NCBI RefSeq assembly: GCF_036370855.1
Contig: NC_088110.1
Coordinates: forward strand, 22,687,501-22,751,500
Direction of reading: 5' to 3'
From: Dromaius novaehollandiae
Taxonomy: Eukaryota > Chordata > Aves > Casuariiformes > Dromaiidae
DNA length: 64,000 nucleotides
The first letter of the stretch is position 1; each line of letters opens with the position of its first letter. A program made the translations under genes and the position numbers. The notes under the pieces were generated by a model. The model was not told the origin of the DNA and did not search any database. It was given only the letters and a program-made list of their open reading frames with translations. Below, in pieces: positions 23,811 through 36,440 of the stretch.

Positions 23811-24425
23811 ACTGCTGGGGAAACCTTCATTGACTTCAGCTGGGCCAGGATTTCATTTCGGATGGTGCACTATTTTCCCCAGACTTGATTTCTCCTTTTG
23901 GGACATGCCCCTCTCTCTCCTCCCAGCAGGAAGGCAGGCTGTTGCAACTTTCGAGAGTTGTTCACAGACTTAGGGACAGATCCTGCAAGGGGTGGGTGCT
24001 GCCAGCGAGTCAGTAGGAGCAAAAGATGTGCTGCACCACTGCAAAGGTCTGTGGAAGCGTGCAGGATCAATACCGTCAGAGCCGAAGACCAGAACTGTGT
24101 GCTCAGCGGCTCTTGTAGTCAATTGGGTGCCAGCAGGTAGCTTTAAAGCCAGTTTCTGCAAGGTATGGAGGCACCAAATTCTTACTGGCAACAAATAACT
24201 GGTAGGCTTTCCTCTCCAGAGTTTGGCTTGAGCCCCTTGCTTTAAAAATCCAGACCCATGTTCAGTGTTTGGTTTATTATGTGATGATGCCAAGATTATT
24301 CAAGGTAAGGAAGAAATTGAAGTAGGTGCTCATTTGGCACTAACTTATTGTCTGAGACCCTTGTCCCAAATCAACCATCCAAAATTCACAGGCTCCTGAA
24401 AATCCCACTGACTTCAGTCACGAAG
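23811..24425 (+). repeat. Cluster of possible ancient-repeat fragments
   Basis: Within about 600 bases three phrases of the same style recur: CATTGACTTCAGCTGGGCCAGGA (around 23830), GGACAGATCCTGCAAG (around 23974) and CCCACTGACTTCAGTC (around 24405). They resemble decayed pieces of an old amniote interspersed repeat, perhaps one element broken up by mutation. A repeat-library search would settle it. Confidence 0.3.
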
Positions 24426-26130
24426 GAAGGTGGAGGGAAGGGTCAAATGATACTGGCAAATATGACCAAGGAGGAAATGTAGTGTGCAAAGGGGAAGATT
24501 AGGAAGACTGGGAGAAGGAGAAGAGCATTCCCAGGAGTATGGGAGCCAAAAGGAGATGCTGCCCCTGGCTGAAATTGGAGCTGGGTAAGAAGAGAAGTAG
24601 GAGTGAGCGAGCCAGGATGGGGAAAGGAACCGCTAGCTCTGCTCCCTTCATCCCTTGTGTCTGAGATGAGCAGTGAAGTTTCAGTCCAGATCCAATTTTT
24701 CTCCCAGTTCAGAAGATTTCACAACAGAGATTTATCAGCCCCTCATGCTCATGGGATTCCCCACTTCGGCAATAGACAGGACCAAGGTGTGCATTTAATC
24801 ACAGTTAAAATTCAAATAGCCTTTCTTCTTCATCCCGTGCTTTGTGCCCGGGGTGTCGCTTGACAGTGACAGCTGAGTTAATCTGGAGTTTTAGGATTCC
24901 CATGGTTTGATTTCTCCATGTCTCGCAGTTCTAGGGCTGCGTTCCTTTATCCCTCGCCCTTTCTTTTCCTCCTGGATTATCCCATGTTAATAGGTACCAT
25001 GTAATACAGTCTGCTGTTAACGACTCCTGAATGCTGCTTGCTGATTCCTTAAGCAGATCTTGAAATCCCATGAATCTGGCTTTGAGTTTCGTGAAGGTCT
25101 TTTTTTTTTTTTTCAAACACGAAGCATGAAATACGGAGGATACCTTTCTACTCCAGCTTTTTGGAAGCAAAGGAGTTTTGTGTATTTAGACAGTCTAGAT
25201 ATGCTATTCCAGATTGCAAAGTGCAGGCTGCATCTGCTTACATCCCCTAAAGAATAGGCTGTACGAAAGAAACCTTGCTTGAGAAACTACATCAAATATG
25301 GAAGAAATCCCTATATAGCTATTTATCTGCTTGGAAAAAACGATCCTTGTGCCTTCGCCCTTGACAGTATTTCCTAAGAACAGAGTATGAGTAACGTCAA
25401 CTTTTTCACATTGCTGTCTCTCCTTACTTGAATGAAAGACATTTCTTTTTTTGTTATGAATTATAAATTTCTTTGCTACCGTCCAAACAATTCTGGGAAA
25501 CTTCTGCCACTGTTTTTCTGAACGCAGTAAAATGTACAGTCCTGGCCATTTGTAATACTCCAAACATTTCCAAACATTCATTATTCAAGTGGCATGGGGA
25601 CAGAATTACGTACATCAGCATCTCCATTAAAATGAAAACATGATCCCTTCTTTCAAATCAAGTGCCAAACTACCTCGTTGCTCTGTTGATTCCTGACCGT
25701 CCACAGTTGTGAGTTTAATGGGTGGTTTTGCCGAGGATGGAGAGTTGCAGGTGTTCCTGCAGAGAGGGGAACCCTGCCGAAAAACAGTATGTCCGTGCTA
25801 GTAGCAGGGGTGGACGCGCCGGTGCATCACGTGCTGCGGAGTGCTGGTATGTTCTGTCGTTCCCTTGAAAACTGGGGAAGGGACCTTATTTTCTTCCATC
25901 TTCCATGAAAAGCAAACCAGTGAGAAACAAAGTGCCGAGGGTGAAGCCTTATCTGTATTCCCCAGGTGTGACCACGGGAGTGGGAATCTGGAAAACTGAA
26001 ATCCTGCTCCCCATGCTCAAAAGCAGCCCTTTTCCGTCGTTCCTTCCACATCCGTGGGGTTGGCGAGCCACTTCACCCCCCATGGGGTTTCCCGGCTCTC
26101 GAGCAGCAACGCCGCAGCCCTTGGCCGCAG

Positions 26131-26172
26131 GGAGGGCTGCTCCAGGAGGGCTGCTCCGGGAGGGCTGCTCCG
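26131..26172 (+). repeat. Three tandem copies of a 14-bp unit GGAGGGCTGCTCCG
   Basis: Units start at 26131, 26145 and 26159 and differ by one base only (the first ends in A). Each unit begins with GGAG and ends with CTCC, so each can fold back on itself. Confidence 0.9.
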
Positions 26173-29100
26173 GGAGCCGGGCGATGCGCCGACACAAACC
26201 CTGCAGACGGATGCAGCCCTCGTCACCCCGGGCACGTCGAACCGGTCCCCTCCTCCGCCTGCTCGTGCATTGCCGCTGATGGCTGCAGCCAGTGGTAGGA
26301 GGTGAGGGCATCGGGTGGTGCTCCCTCTGCTCAAAACAGAAAGCAAGTTGATTTTTATAAAATTAGTAAGAGTGGTTCTGACTACTAAGATGCCGCTGGT
26401 GTCATCTTTGGTCTCTGAAGGCCTGGGATGGCACCGAGGGTTTCTTCCAATGCACAGATGAGAACAGTTTGGAGCAATCCAGCACCCTCTGAAGTCTGAG
26501 GAAATGTCCAGTGTTCCCCTGGATTTGGACAACCCCCCCCATGAAGGATGGGGGACACTCGACTTCGCCATGGCGTAGCCAGAGGCCCTCGGCAGAGGTT
26601 GGAGTGGGCCACATAGGTTATCTGGAAGTAGCAGGTGACAGCAGTGACTAAACCCACCCCGGAACGGTGTTAATTCCTCAGCTGGGGAGTCCGAAGAGAT
26701 GTCCCGAGTCTCGTGGCATCCCTCCGGATAATGGTTCATATTTGCGGGATTCCTCCCAAATGAGTTTTCTCACTGTGAAACAGGAGGAGCAGGGAGGCTA
26801 GATCTGACGGGATCCTTCCTTGGAAAAAGCAGGGCCCCATAAGCCCCCTGGCCTGGCCACCGACTCCCCGCAGCTTCAGACAGTCCCGGTCCCCTTCTGC
26901 GGTCCCATGGAGCGGTTTGTAAAGCAGGACAATAACGCACCGTTCCCACCGGGCTCCGGGGGACGGCGGCTGCCGGCAGCAGCCCCCCGGGGCCGGAGAG
27001 ACCTGGGCTCTCGGGGGGAGCAGAGGCATCGCCACACGCTTCGGTGTCCGGCGTTGGGAGAGCAGGGTGATGCATCCGCATCGCGGGTGCTGGCGGAGCC
27101 GGGGCTGCGGCACCGCGCCGTTCCTCCCGCATCCGAGGGCGATGCGGATCCGCGGCGGCGTGGGGATGAGCCGCGGGAGGGGCTGGGGAGAGGAAACGCG
27201 CTCGGCAGCGTAACCTTTTGAAAGCGCTCTCTCCAGTTACTTTATTACATGGAAGATTTAGGGTGCCGTGAGCAGCTTCAGGCACATTCAGCCTGGAGAA
27301 AACAGAGTATTAAAGGGATCCTTCATGTGAGAGAGGGAGTGAGAACAAGACGCAGAAGTCTGGCAAAGGTAACAGAAAAGGCCCAGGAAGGATAAAGCAC
27401 AGGTTTCCAGTAGCGAAGGATGGAACCACAGCTACAAACTCATACCCAAAAGAAGGGCTGCATTTTCCATTCCTAAAATCAACACTTAATTCAAGAGCAA
27501 TAGTATGCTTTATCCAAGCAGAAGCTGTGTTCGGTACAAGAATAACTGGGTAACGACAGACAACTGAGGGCACTGGATGACCAGCTGCTTTTTTCTGACC
27601 TTCTGCCCGATGCTCTGTTACAGCAGTGATGCTGCTTTTCTGTGTGACCTTTGGCAAAATATGTCATTGCTCCCTGCCTCGCTTTCCCCTTTTACTAAAT
27701 GAGATATTAGTATTCAGTGCTCTGGGAGCTTGAGAAAAAAAAAAGAAGAGAAGAAAGCCGTTCGGGCCAGTACTTGCAACCTCAACTCCAGAAGTCAGGG
27801 AGTTCTTACGAGAGTTTTCATAATTAAAAAAAAAGTAACTCTGGCCCCCGTGGTTGCTGGGAAGAGCCTGAAAGCTCTTCACGTCTGGGAAACACCCCAA
27901 AGGCCCCCAAACCAAAAAACTTTAGCTTTGGCAAGGTTGTGAGACGCAACACGTTTGGGGTCGGTGGTGCTGATGCCCAAGGCCGGCTTTGCTGGCCCCT
28001 TCCACCATCGCTGGGCAGGAGCAGCCTTTGCACGTTGCAGCGATGAAGATGCCAAGTCGTCTTCCGAAGCAGGTTTCTTCTCCTCGCATTATGTCAGCCG
28101 CATTTCCTGACAAAAGCAGCAGGAAGGCGCGGGTGACAGATGTCCCTTAATTATCGGCAGCATTCCTGCTCCTTGGTCTCAGACATAAAATTCAAAGGCT
28201 CGAAATGAAGGCCGTGTTTCATTCGGTTGAGACTGGCTACTTCGCTTTTATTTACTAGCATCTTTCACCTATGGAAAATTAGTCATCTTGGTTTTTCTGC
28301 CCTGGCCAGACCTTCCCAAGGGCGGCAAGAGCGCCAGGCAGACTGGCGGGATGGAAAATCCCGAGATGTGGGTGCCTTGGGAAGCCAAGTCCCTCCAAAC
28401 AAATTACGTTATTATATTGCTGATCGCAAAACTTTGCCACGTGGAATGAGGAAGGCAAGGCAGGGCCGTCGGGCATGGGAAGGCTCTCGGTGTCACAGCG
28501 AGCACGCAGCTCCGCACACGTTCTCGCCGAGATGATCCAACCAAAGAGAAGGGCAAGTGAGACATCTGGGCATTAAGAGAAGGGGGGAAATTGCACTGTT
28601 TTCTCCTGGCTTTACCTTGGGGCTTCCAAGATCACAGTGGGCAAAAGCTACTGCCTTCCTTCAGCAGACTTTGCCCAGGGAAGGCTGGAGGCAGGCGGGC
28701 AGCGGGACCGCTGTCCGTGGGGCCTTTGGTCAGTCATTTTTTACCCAATTTATAGACCACGTTGGTGCATGGGCGGGCTGGCTGCTCCATTTACCGGGAT
28801 GCACTTGCCAGGCATATTCCAGGGCACACGAACCCAAGCACGACGGTGATCAGTCTTTGGGTCAACCTAAGCCTGCAGCAACATGTTTTTTCCCCAAATT
28901 GAGTGCTGAATCACCTGTATCGCTGGTTCATCTTTCTTTGCCCTTACTGACTTATTGCAAAATGCCTGGGGCACACCTCTGCCTCCCCCAGCATCGCCGT
29001 TAACTGGGCTGTCCCTCCACGGGGGTCTCCGCTGGCCTTTGCGCAGCCCCCGCGCTGCCCGGCTCCCTCGCGCAGCTGCACGACGGGCGCCTGGGCGAAA

Positions 29101-32100
29101 GAGTCACCTGGCCACGGGGAGGAAACCACCCCAGCCCGTCCCGTGCTCCCAGCACGGAGCTTTGTCCCTCCCATGTGTCCAGCTGATCAGGATCAGCTTC
29201 TTTGCTGCTGTTTTTGTGCCTCTTGACTTCCACACGGAAACTGGCTCTATTTTTACCCAGCTAAAGCTGATTAGATTTGCAGTAATTGGCAGGATAAACA
29301 GACACATACTGTATGCAGCAGGTTAATGCGATACATCCAGTGACCAGTAAATGCACTTAGCCCAGGCCCGGCACAAAGACGACGATCAAGGTAATTTATT
29401 GTACACATGCCTGTAACATGCCCACCGACCATCTCCGACCTTCCTCCCTCTGCGAGCCGTCTCCCCGGTGAGACAGCGAGCCTTGCTGCAGGATGCAAAC
29501 CATTTCCTCGGCTTCTCCTAAGCGCTCCACAAAACGGTATTAAACCCAAGGACACGCAGGAGTTTCTCTTTCTGGTTAACCCGGGTCTTGACTTTTGTTG
29601 ACCTGCGAGAGATTATTAGCATTGAAGCAGCCCCATATAAAAGAGAAAAATGCCACTTACAGCTCATCGGCTGACCTCCTTCAAGTAATGTAATTTCCAG
29701 CCATTTCAATCACTTCCATAAGCAGCAATCTACCGGAAGATTAGCAATAGTCCTGCTTGCCGCAATATCTGTCTGTTCGTTAATTGGTTTGGGGGGTAAT
29801 TTAGCTCGAGACCGAGTAGATAAGAGAAAACTTGGGGACAACATCAGGTGGTTGTATACTCCTGGAATTCAATTAACCGGGGGAGGAGATGAGGGGGAAG
29901 CGAAAATGAAAATCATTCAAGTTTCCAGAGCAGCATATTTCAATCTAATGTCATCAGGCCGCGGGAACACTCCGGCGGCTCCGCTCGGTGTTTGCAGGGT
30001 GATTGCGGCACGACCCGGTCAAGCCCAGGAGGCACGCACGGTACGAGCAGCCCTCGAAAAGGCGTCGAGCTGGGGCGGAGAGGCCCCGTTTACACCCCCT
30101 TCGCGCCTTACGGGGGTAATGCTCCCGATCCACGCTCGCTCCGTGAATCCGGAGCCAGGGCTCTGTGCCGGAAAGGCAACGCGAATATGCATCTGTGCAG
30201 CAAACTCAGGTTTGGCATTCATTATTTGCCCCTCTTTTAATCCTTGATTTATCAAGCTTGGTATTAGCGGTTCCATTAATTGCCAAAGATCCCTGTCGGG
30301 CTAAAAAGCTGGTAATCGGGGTCGCCCTGTTCACCCCTTACAGCGCGGCACGGCATGGCGCCGGCTTCCTCCCGGTCCCCGGGACTTCCAGCGGCTCCTC
30401 CAAGACCTACTGGAAATCACCATTAACCATCCAGACAGCTCCTTGGCCACCTCCTTTACAACTCTTACAAGTTATTCAGATCCGCTGGTTTAAAAATACC
30501 AAGCTCCATCAGCTTGCTGCTAATGTGCTTCCTATTTACGCTTGGAGAGTATTTCATTAGCACGTTGTCTTCTTGCAACCAGCGACAAGGCAGAAGCATG
30601 CGCCGACGCTCCTGCCTTTGCTGCGTTACCGATGGATCTGCCATTTCCCTGCGATGTTGGCCCACTGCTAATGCAAGATCCCTTTTCCTGAAAACCTTGG
30701 AAAATTTCCTTCTGCCTTTCACTTCCCCAGCTTCCGAGGCCTATTAATTGCTACCAGTTTCCCTTTTCTTCCTTTTGCTTTATGTGTTTGTGTTTTATGT
30801 GTTAGTCTTGGTGGCTCTTTCACTTCCCTTCCAAGCCATGTTGGTTTTATTTTTTATTTTTTAGTAAAGATTTCTGTCTGTATTACTGCTTTTGGGGTAA
30901 AATATTCTTAAAGATTTCTCCCTTTTCAATCACATTTTTCATTTAACTTCTTTCTCCAGATTGATCTGACTTGTAATTATTTTCTGCTTCGTGGAATAGG
31001 ACCTTTTAAAGTGCCAGGGATATAAATATTACTGCTTTGAGCTTTACTTCATTTGCACATAACAAATATAATCACACCGTGATCACTTGCACCTAGTTCA
31101 GTGAGAAATTCATCTTCCCCGTCAGGGTGAGGTCTGATGTGGAATTCCCTCAGGTTGGAGGCAAAATCTTCTGCATTAGGAAATTACCTTTTTTTTCCCC
31201 AGAAACTCTAAGGATGTTTTAATACTCGCAGCTTGAGACCTCTCACATGCATCACTCAGGCTGAGGTCCCCGGAGATCATACAGCTTTTTATTAGACATT
31301 AGGGACGTGGCTGCTGCAGGAAGCGGGTTGTGTCGAGGCCCCGCTGCAGCGCGGCGCTCTGCTGCAGACACTTCCCGGCTCGTGCTTTATTTCCTGGGAT
31401 ATTGATCCGGAATCTCTCCAGATCATTTATTCCTGCGTTGCTAATGACTCGGAGCCGGCTTTCGACCTTGCCCTGCTCTCGGCGCTGCCTCTCTCCGGCT
31501 CCTTGGCCCTCCTGCCCCGCTGGCACCCGGCTCTGGCTCGGCACCCGGCTCCTGCAAAGTCGCGGTGCCGGTCCAAAGCCCGTCCTCCCCGCGGAGCTCG
31601 GCCCAGCCAGGGGAGCAGCCGGCGAGCGGCACCTCGCACCGGCTCGGGGAGGCCGGCACGCCGTCCCTCCTCCTCCGGCCCTGCCCAATCTTGTGTCGTT
31701 CTTCGTAGCATCGAATTCCCGGGAAGAGTCGCCTGCCCTGCTGGCACGCGGGAGATGCTTTTTTGGGCGGCTGGACTTCCAGGGATGCACCTTGCGGGTC
31801 CTGTGCTGAGGATGGGGCAGCAGCGCGGATCCTGCCTCTTGCTCCCTTTCCTCTGCGGCAGGTTTTATTCCGTCTTCAGCTCAGGTGGAAGCCCAGGGCT
31901 TCTGATTACGGCCGAGTCCGGGGTGCTGCCCGTTCACCAGCACGCTTCCCAGGCAAAAACAACGGCTGAAGACGCAAAACCGCTGAAACAAAACTTCACG
32001 TTTTTATCCCACATCTCGCATTACCCCCCTGATCCACAGCTGCACCCGACTTCCTCAAACCGCCCCGACCATCCTCTTTAATACGCTGTGCCCTTCGGGG

Positions 32101-33009
32101 AGGTGCCTCGAAGGCAGCCAGGTGCTGGGGGGCTGACCCCCCGCTACCGAAGCGCAGCCCAGCTCGGCCGGACGCTGCGGCGCCCGCGGAGGTGAACTGG
32201 CACTCGGAAGTGGCGGGAGCATCTCGGGGAGGGAAAAGCCCGCCGGTATTTGGGAATGGTGTGAAACGTAATCTCGAATTTCCTCTCCCTCAGCCTCGCG
32301 CACACCAGCAGCCGTGGAAATACCGACTGATGTGGAAAGGACTCCCCAGGGCAGCAGCGGCTGCAGACGACCGGGGCAGCGAGTTCTCAGTTTACGCTAA
32401 ATCCAGATTTTGGGGTAAAGTCTGGAAAAAAACAGATTTCTTCAGGAGATATGGTTGGGTACAGCAGCGTGGCTGTGACGAGGTGGGCCACCACGCCACG
32501 GACCCCCAGATCCTTCATCTGGTGCTTCCAGTCTTGATCTTTATTTGGCTGCCAGCTTGGGCTTTGCCAATTTTGAGTCCCATCTTCAACACCTGAATAG
32601 CCCAGACGGCCCTTTCTGACCATCAGGGCAGCGAGATACGCCGCGTGCCCACCACAACCCCAAAATCGGCTCATGAACCCAAGGTGCAACATTCGGTTGC
32701 ATTTTTAGTGCAGAAACCCCCTGCTCTTTGGCCACTAAGGCGCCGTTCCTAAAACACCGTTCCTTTCCAAACCGGGAGACCATCCCGGCAGCCCCGCGCG
32801 AGCGCTCGTCGCTGGGGAGCCTTTCGCAGCCCCTCCTCTGCCAGCTTCCGCAGCGGGCTGTCGGTCCTGATTTCCCCACAACCAGCTTCCATCAAACGTG
32901 TTATTTTAAACACCTATTTCGTTAGGAGCCGCCTCCCACGCGGGTCGGAGACGTTTATAGTCCATCGGCGGGTGCAGAGGCGCTGGCAGCTGGTCTCTAC
33001 AAACTGCTG

Positions 33010-33120
33010 CGCTCTATAGACGGAAGAGCTGGCCATTAATCAACATGCCAATTAACATTTAAAGCTACTAGAAATATATAAAACTGCTGAGAAAATAACA
33101 GGAGGGGCCTGGAATTTCTT
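33010..33120. promoter_or_regulatory. AT-rich candidate regulatory island upstream of JPH3
   Basis: An abrupt AT-rich block in GC-rich surroundings contains GCCATTAATCAACATGCC, CCAATTAACATTTAAAG and CTAGAAATATATAAAAC, i.e. several homeodomain TAAT/ATTA cores and a MEF2-like A/T core. It lies about 2.2 kb before the JPH3 start codon. An enhancer role is inferred only. Confidence 0.3.
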
Positions 33121-33907
33121 TTTTCTCTGCCAAAATTTTTATCGGCGTTTAAGAAAATTCATTTTCATCGGGGTTTTTCTTGGAAACTTTTGAGGTTTCC
33201 ACCCAAAGTGTCTCTCCTTCGTGAAAAAAATGGAGGTTTGCAGTTGCCAAAAAACAGAATACCTGAAGCGTGGGATTTTTGGAAAAAAAAGAGTACGGCT
33301 ATCGCATTCATGGAGAACTCAGGGTAGTTTGAGAAGACATTTCCCACTGAAATAATGCTTCAGTGGGAAAATTTCCACCCACGCTGCTTGCATCTCTTCC
33401 CCTCGGTCCTTACGAAGAGGAAGGCATCTCTTACGGACTAGTGCGGTTACGTGCATCAGTGGAGGAACAAGGAAAGGCATCGACAGAGAGAAACCGAAAT
33501 GGGAAGCCGCAGTCTGAAACTCCCTCGCAGGTGGCGAAGAACGGCGGCAGCTCCCGAATTTAGGAGGCCCTTCCCGGGGGGGGACACACCTGACTCAGCC
33601 GGTGCTGAAATCCCCTGGTTTTGACCGCGGGTGCCTAAAGCCTGGTGCTTTGGACCCTTTTCCGAGCTGGGGTCTCGGGCCAGGGTCACCGGGCCAACGC
33701 CTTGGCTCAGAACCAGCACGCCGGTGCTGACGGTGACGACGGGAGGATGGAAGCACGATCCAGCGCATCCGGCCTAGCAAGGGACCAGAAATTTTCCAGA
33801 AGAATCATGTTTTCATGCATTTCACGGCTTTTGCTTCGTAGGCACTAGCGAACATCTTTTTAATTGGTTTTCGGGCAGAGCTCCCCCTCTAATACTTGTG
33901 CATTAAT

Positions 33908-33963
33908 ACACGTGTGTGTGCGTATACAAATACATACACACACAGATGTGCGCGCACACACGG
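33908..33963 (+). repeat. CA/TG-type repeat with a perfect 12-bp palindrome
   Basis: Alternating TG, CG and CA dinucleotides, interrupted by a short ATACAAATACATA segment. TGTGCGCGCACA at 33947-33958 is a perfect palindrome. The tract is Z-DNA- and cruciform-prone and sits at the left shoulder of the JPH3 CpG island. Confidence 0.8.
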
Positions 33964-34491
33964 ATGCTGCAATATTCGGCACGCTTGAAGAGAAGCATGT
34001 GTCCCGCAGGCCCGGCACCTGCTTACGCCAGAGGCACGAACCGAGCTGGCCTCGCTCGGCCCGGGGAGGATTTCGGGTCTTCCACGACCGCGGAAAAAAA
34101 CCCGTGGGCACGACCGGGGCTGGCACCGCTGTGCCGGGCAGGGCCGTCGGGGAACGGGGCACAGGTGGGCGGCGGGCGAGGCGGCGGGCCGGGCAGGAGG
34201 GCACGCAGCCCGGGCTGCTGTCGGGCGCGCGGCGCGGCACCACGGCTGCTCATGAATAAATAATGCGTGTTGCAGTGGCGGTGTGCCGGACGGGCACGAC
34301 GCGCAGGGCTGCCCGCAGGCTTGGCGGCGGCGGTAAACAAGGCCCACGCTCCTTCCCCGCGCCCGGCCGCCCCCGCTGACATCTCGGCGGCGGCGCCAAC
34401 CCCGGGGGGGGCGGGGGGGCACCCGCAACCCGCAGCCATACGCGGAGCTGTAAGTGCGGCGGGCCGAGGCGGCACCGCGGATTGTCCGCGC

Positions 34492-34519
34492 GGGGGGTGG
34501 GGGGGGGGTAGGGCGGGGG
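34492..34519 (+). promoter_or_regulatory. G-quadruplex-prone run in the JPH3 CpG island
   Basis: G-tracts of 6, 10, 3 and 5 bases separated by single or double bases (T, TA, C) satisfy the standard G-quadruplex pattern. The run partly overlaps the left arm of a perfect GC hairpin. Confidence 0.7.
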
Positions 34520-34533
34520 CGCTGCCCCCGCCC
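34511..34533 (+). repeat. Perfect inverted repeat, 10-bp GC arms with a 3-base loop
   Basis: GGGCGGGGGC (34511-34520), loop GCT, then GCCCCCGCCC (34524-34533). In RNA this would be a very stable hairpin in the putative JPH3 leader, able to slow ribosome scanning. Its arms also contain Sp1-type GC boxes. Confidence 0.9.
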
Positions 34534-34535
34534 GC

Positions 34536-34587
34536 CGGTGCGGTGCGGTGCGGTGCGGTGCGGAGCGGTGCGGAGCGGTGCGGAGCG
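34536..34587 (+). repeat. Pentanucleotide CGGWG repeat (CGGTG/CGGAG), 10 units
   Basis: Five CGGTG units (34536-34560) are followed by CGGAG and CGGTG alternating up to 34585. The array is young-looking, with only two unit types, and should be length-variable. It lies directly after the GC hairpin in the JPH3 promoter island. Confidence 0.92.
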
Positions 34588-34618
34588 GGGCCGCCCGGGG
34601 CGGGCAGCGGTGCGCGGA

Positions 34619-34622
<4 letters not shown>

Positions 34623-34649
<27 letters not shown>

Positions 34650-34652
34650 CGG
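34623..34652 (+). repeat. (CGG)10 trinucleotide repeat
   Basis: Ten uninterrupted CGG triplets lie about 620 bases before the JPH3 start codon, probably in the 5'UTR. CGG tracts in 5' leaders are known to be unstable in other genes (for example FMR1). Confidence 0.93.
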
Positions 34653-35162
34653 GGGCTCCGCGGGCGCGGGCGGCGCGCGCGGGCGCGCGGCGGAGGCAGA
34701 GGCGGAGGCGCCGCATTGCTGCGAGCCGCCGCCGCCGCCGCGCGCGGCCCCAGGATGCTGCCGCTGCCGCGGCTGCTGCGCCGGGGCGCGGAGGGGCGGC
34801 CGCGCGGGCGGAGGGCGCCGCGGGGGCTCTGAGCGCCTTCGCTGCCCGGCGGCGGTCGGCGCGGTCGGCGCGGAAGCGGAGATTTGCTTTTATTTTTCGC
34901 TTGCATCCTCTTGGCGTTTGGCCTCTTTTTTTTTCCTCCCCCCCCACCCCCGTTGCCTGCCTTGGATGGTTTTTAGGTGGAGTCGTTTGCACCAAAACCC
35001 AATAGCTGCTGCTGTTCTTGCTGCTATTTTTTTTTTTTTTTTAATGATACTGTTTCCACAGCAGGGGAAGAGAGAACTGATCCTGAACATACTCCCAGAG
35101 AATGAATAATCACAAGAAACTGGCTTAAGCAGCTCCCTGGATCTGGTGCATGATTTCGATTG

Positions 35163-36440
<1,278 letters not shown>

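Larger units (their letters stand above)
11655..34200. other. Intergenic region between ZCCHC14 and JPH3
   Basis: About 22 kb without a recognisable protein-coding gene on either strand. The long open frames here (for example about 300 codons at 19463-20374) follow GC-rich sequence, overlap on both strands and show no family resemblance. The region has mixed composition: GC-rich CpG-containing DNA with AT-rich islands near 21.1-21.4, 29.2-30.0, 30.2-31.2 and 33.0-33.3 kb. Simple repeats and possible ancient-repeat fragments are listed separately. The human interval between the same genes is, from memory, several times longer. Confidence 0.75.
34010..34910 (+). promoter_or_regulatory. JPH3: JPH3 CpG island and probable promoter / 5'UTR
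   Basis: Extremely GC- and CpG-rich DNA ends about 360 bases before the JPH3 start codon. An AT island with TGAATAAATAATG at 34253-34265 could act as a weak TATA-type element, giving a start near 34.28-34.3 kb and a 5' leader of nearly 1 kb. Alternatively transcription starts at several dispersed sites within the island. The long open frames on both strands (up to 368 codons on the minus strand) are compositional artefacts: they are low in complexity and dominated by Ala, Arg, Gly and Pro. Confidence 0.75.

Noticed and set aside
33889..34995. 368-codon minus-strand open frame across the JPH3 CpG island
   Set aside because: Open only because stop codons are rare in extreme GC; it crosses simple repeats, and other frames on both strands are open too.
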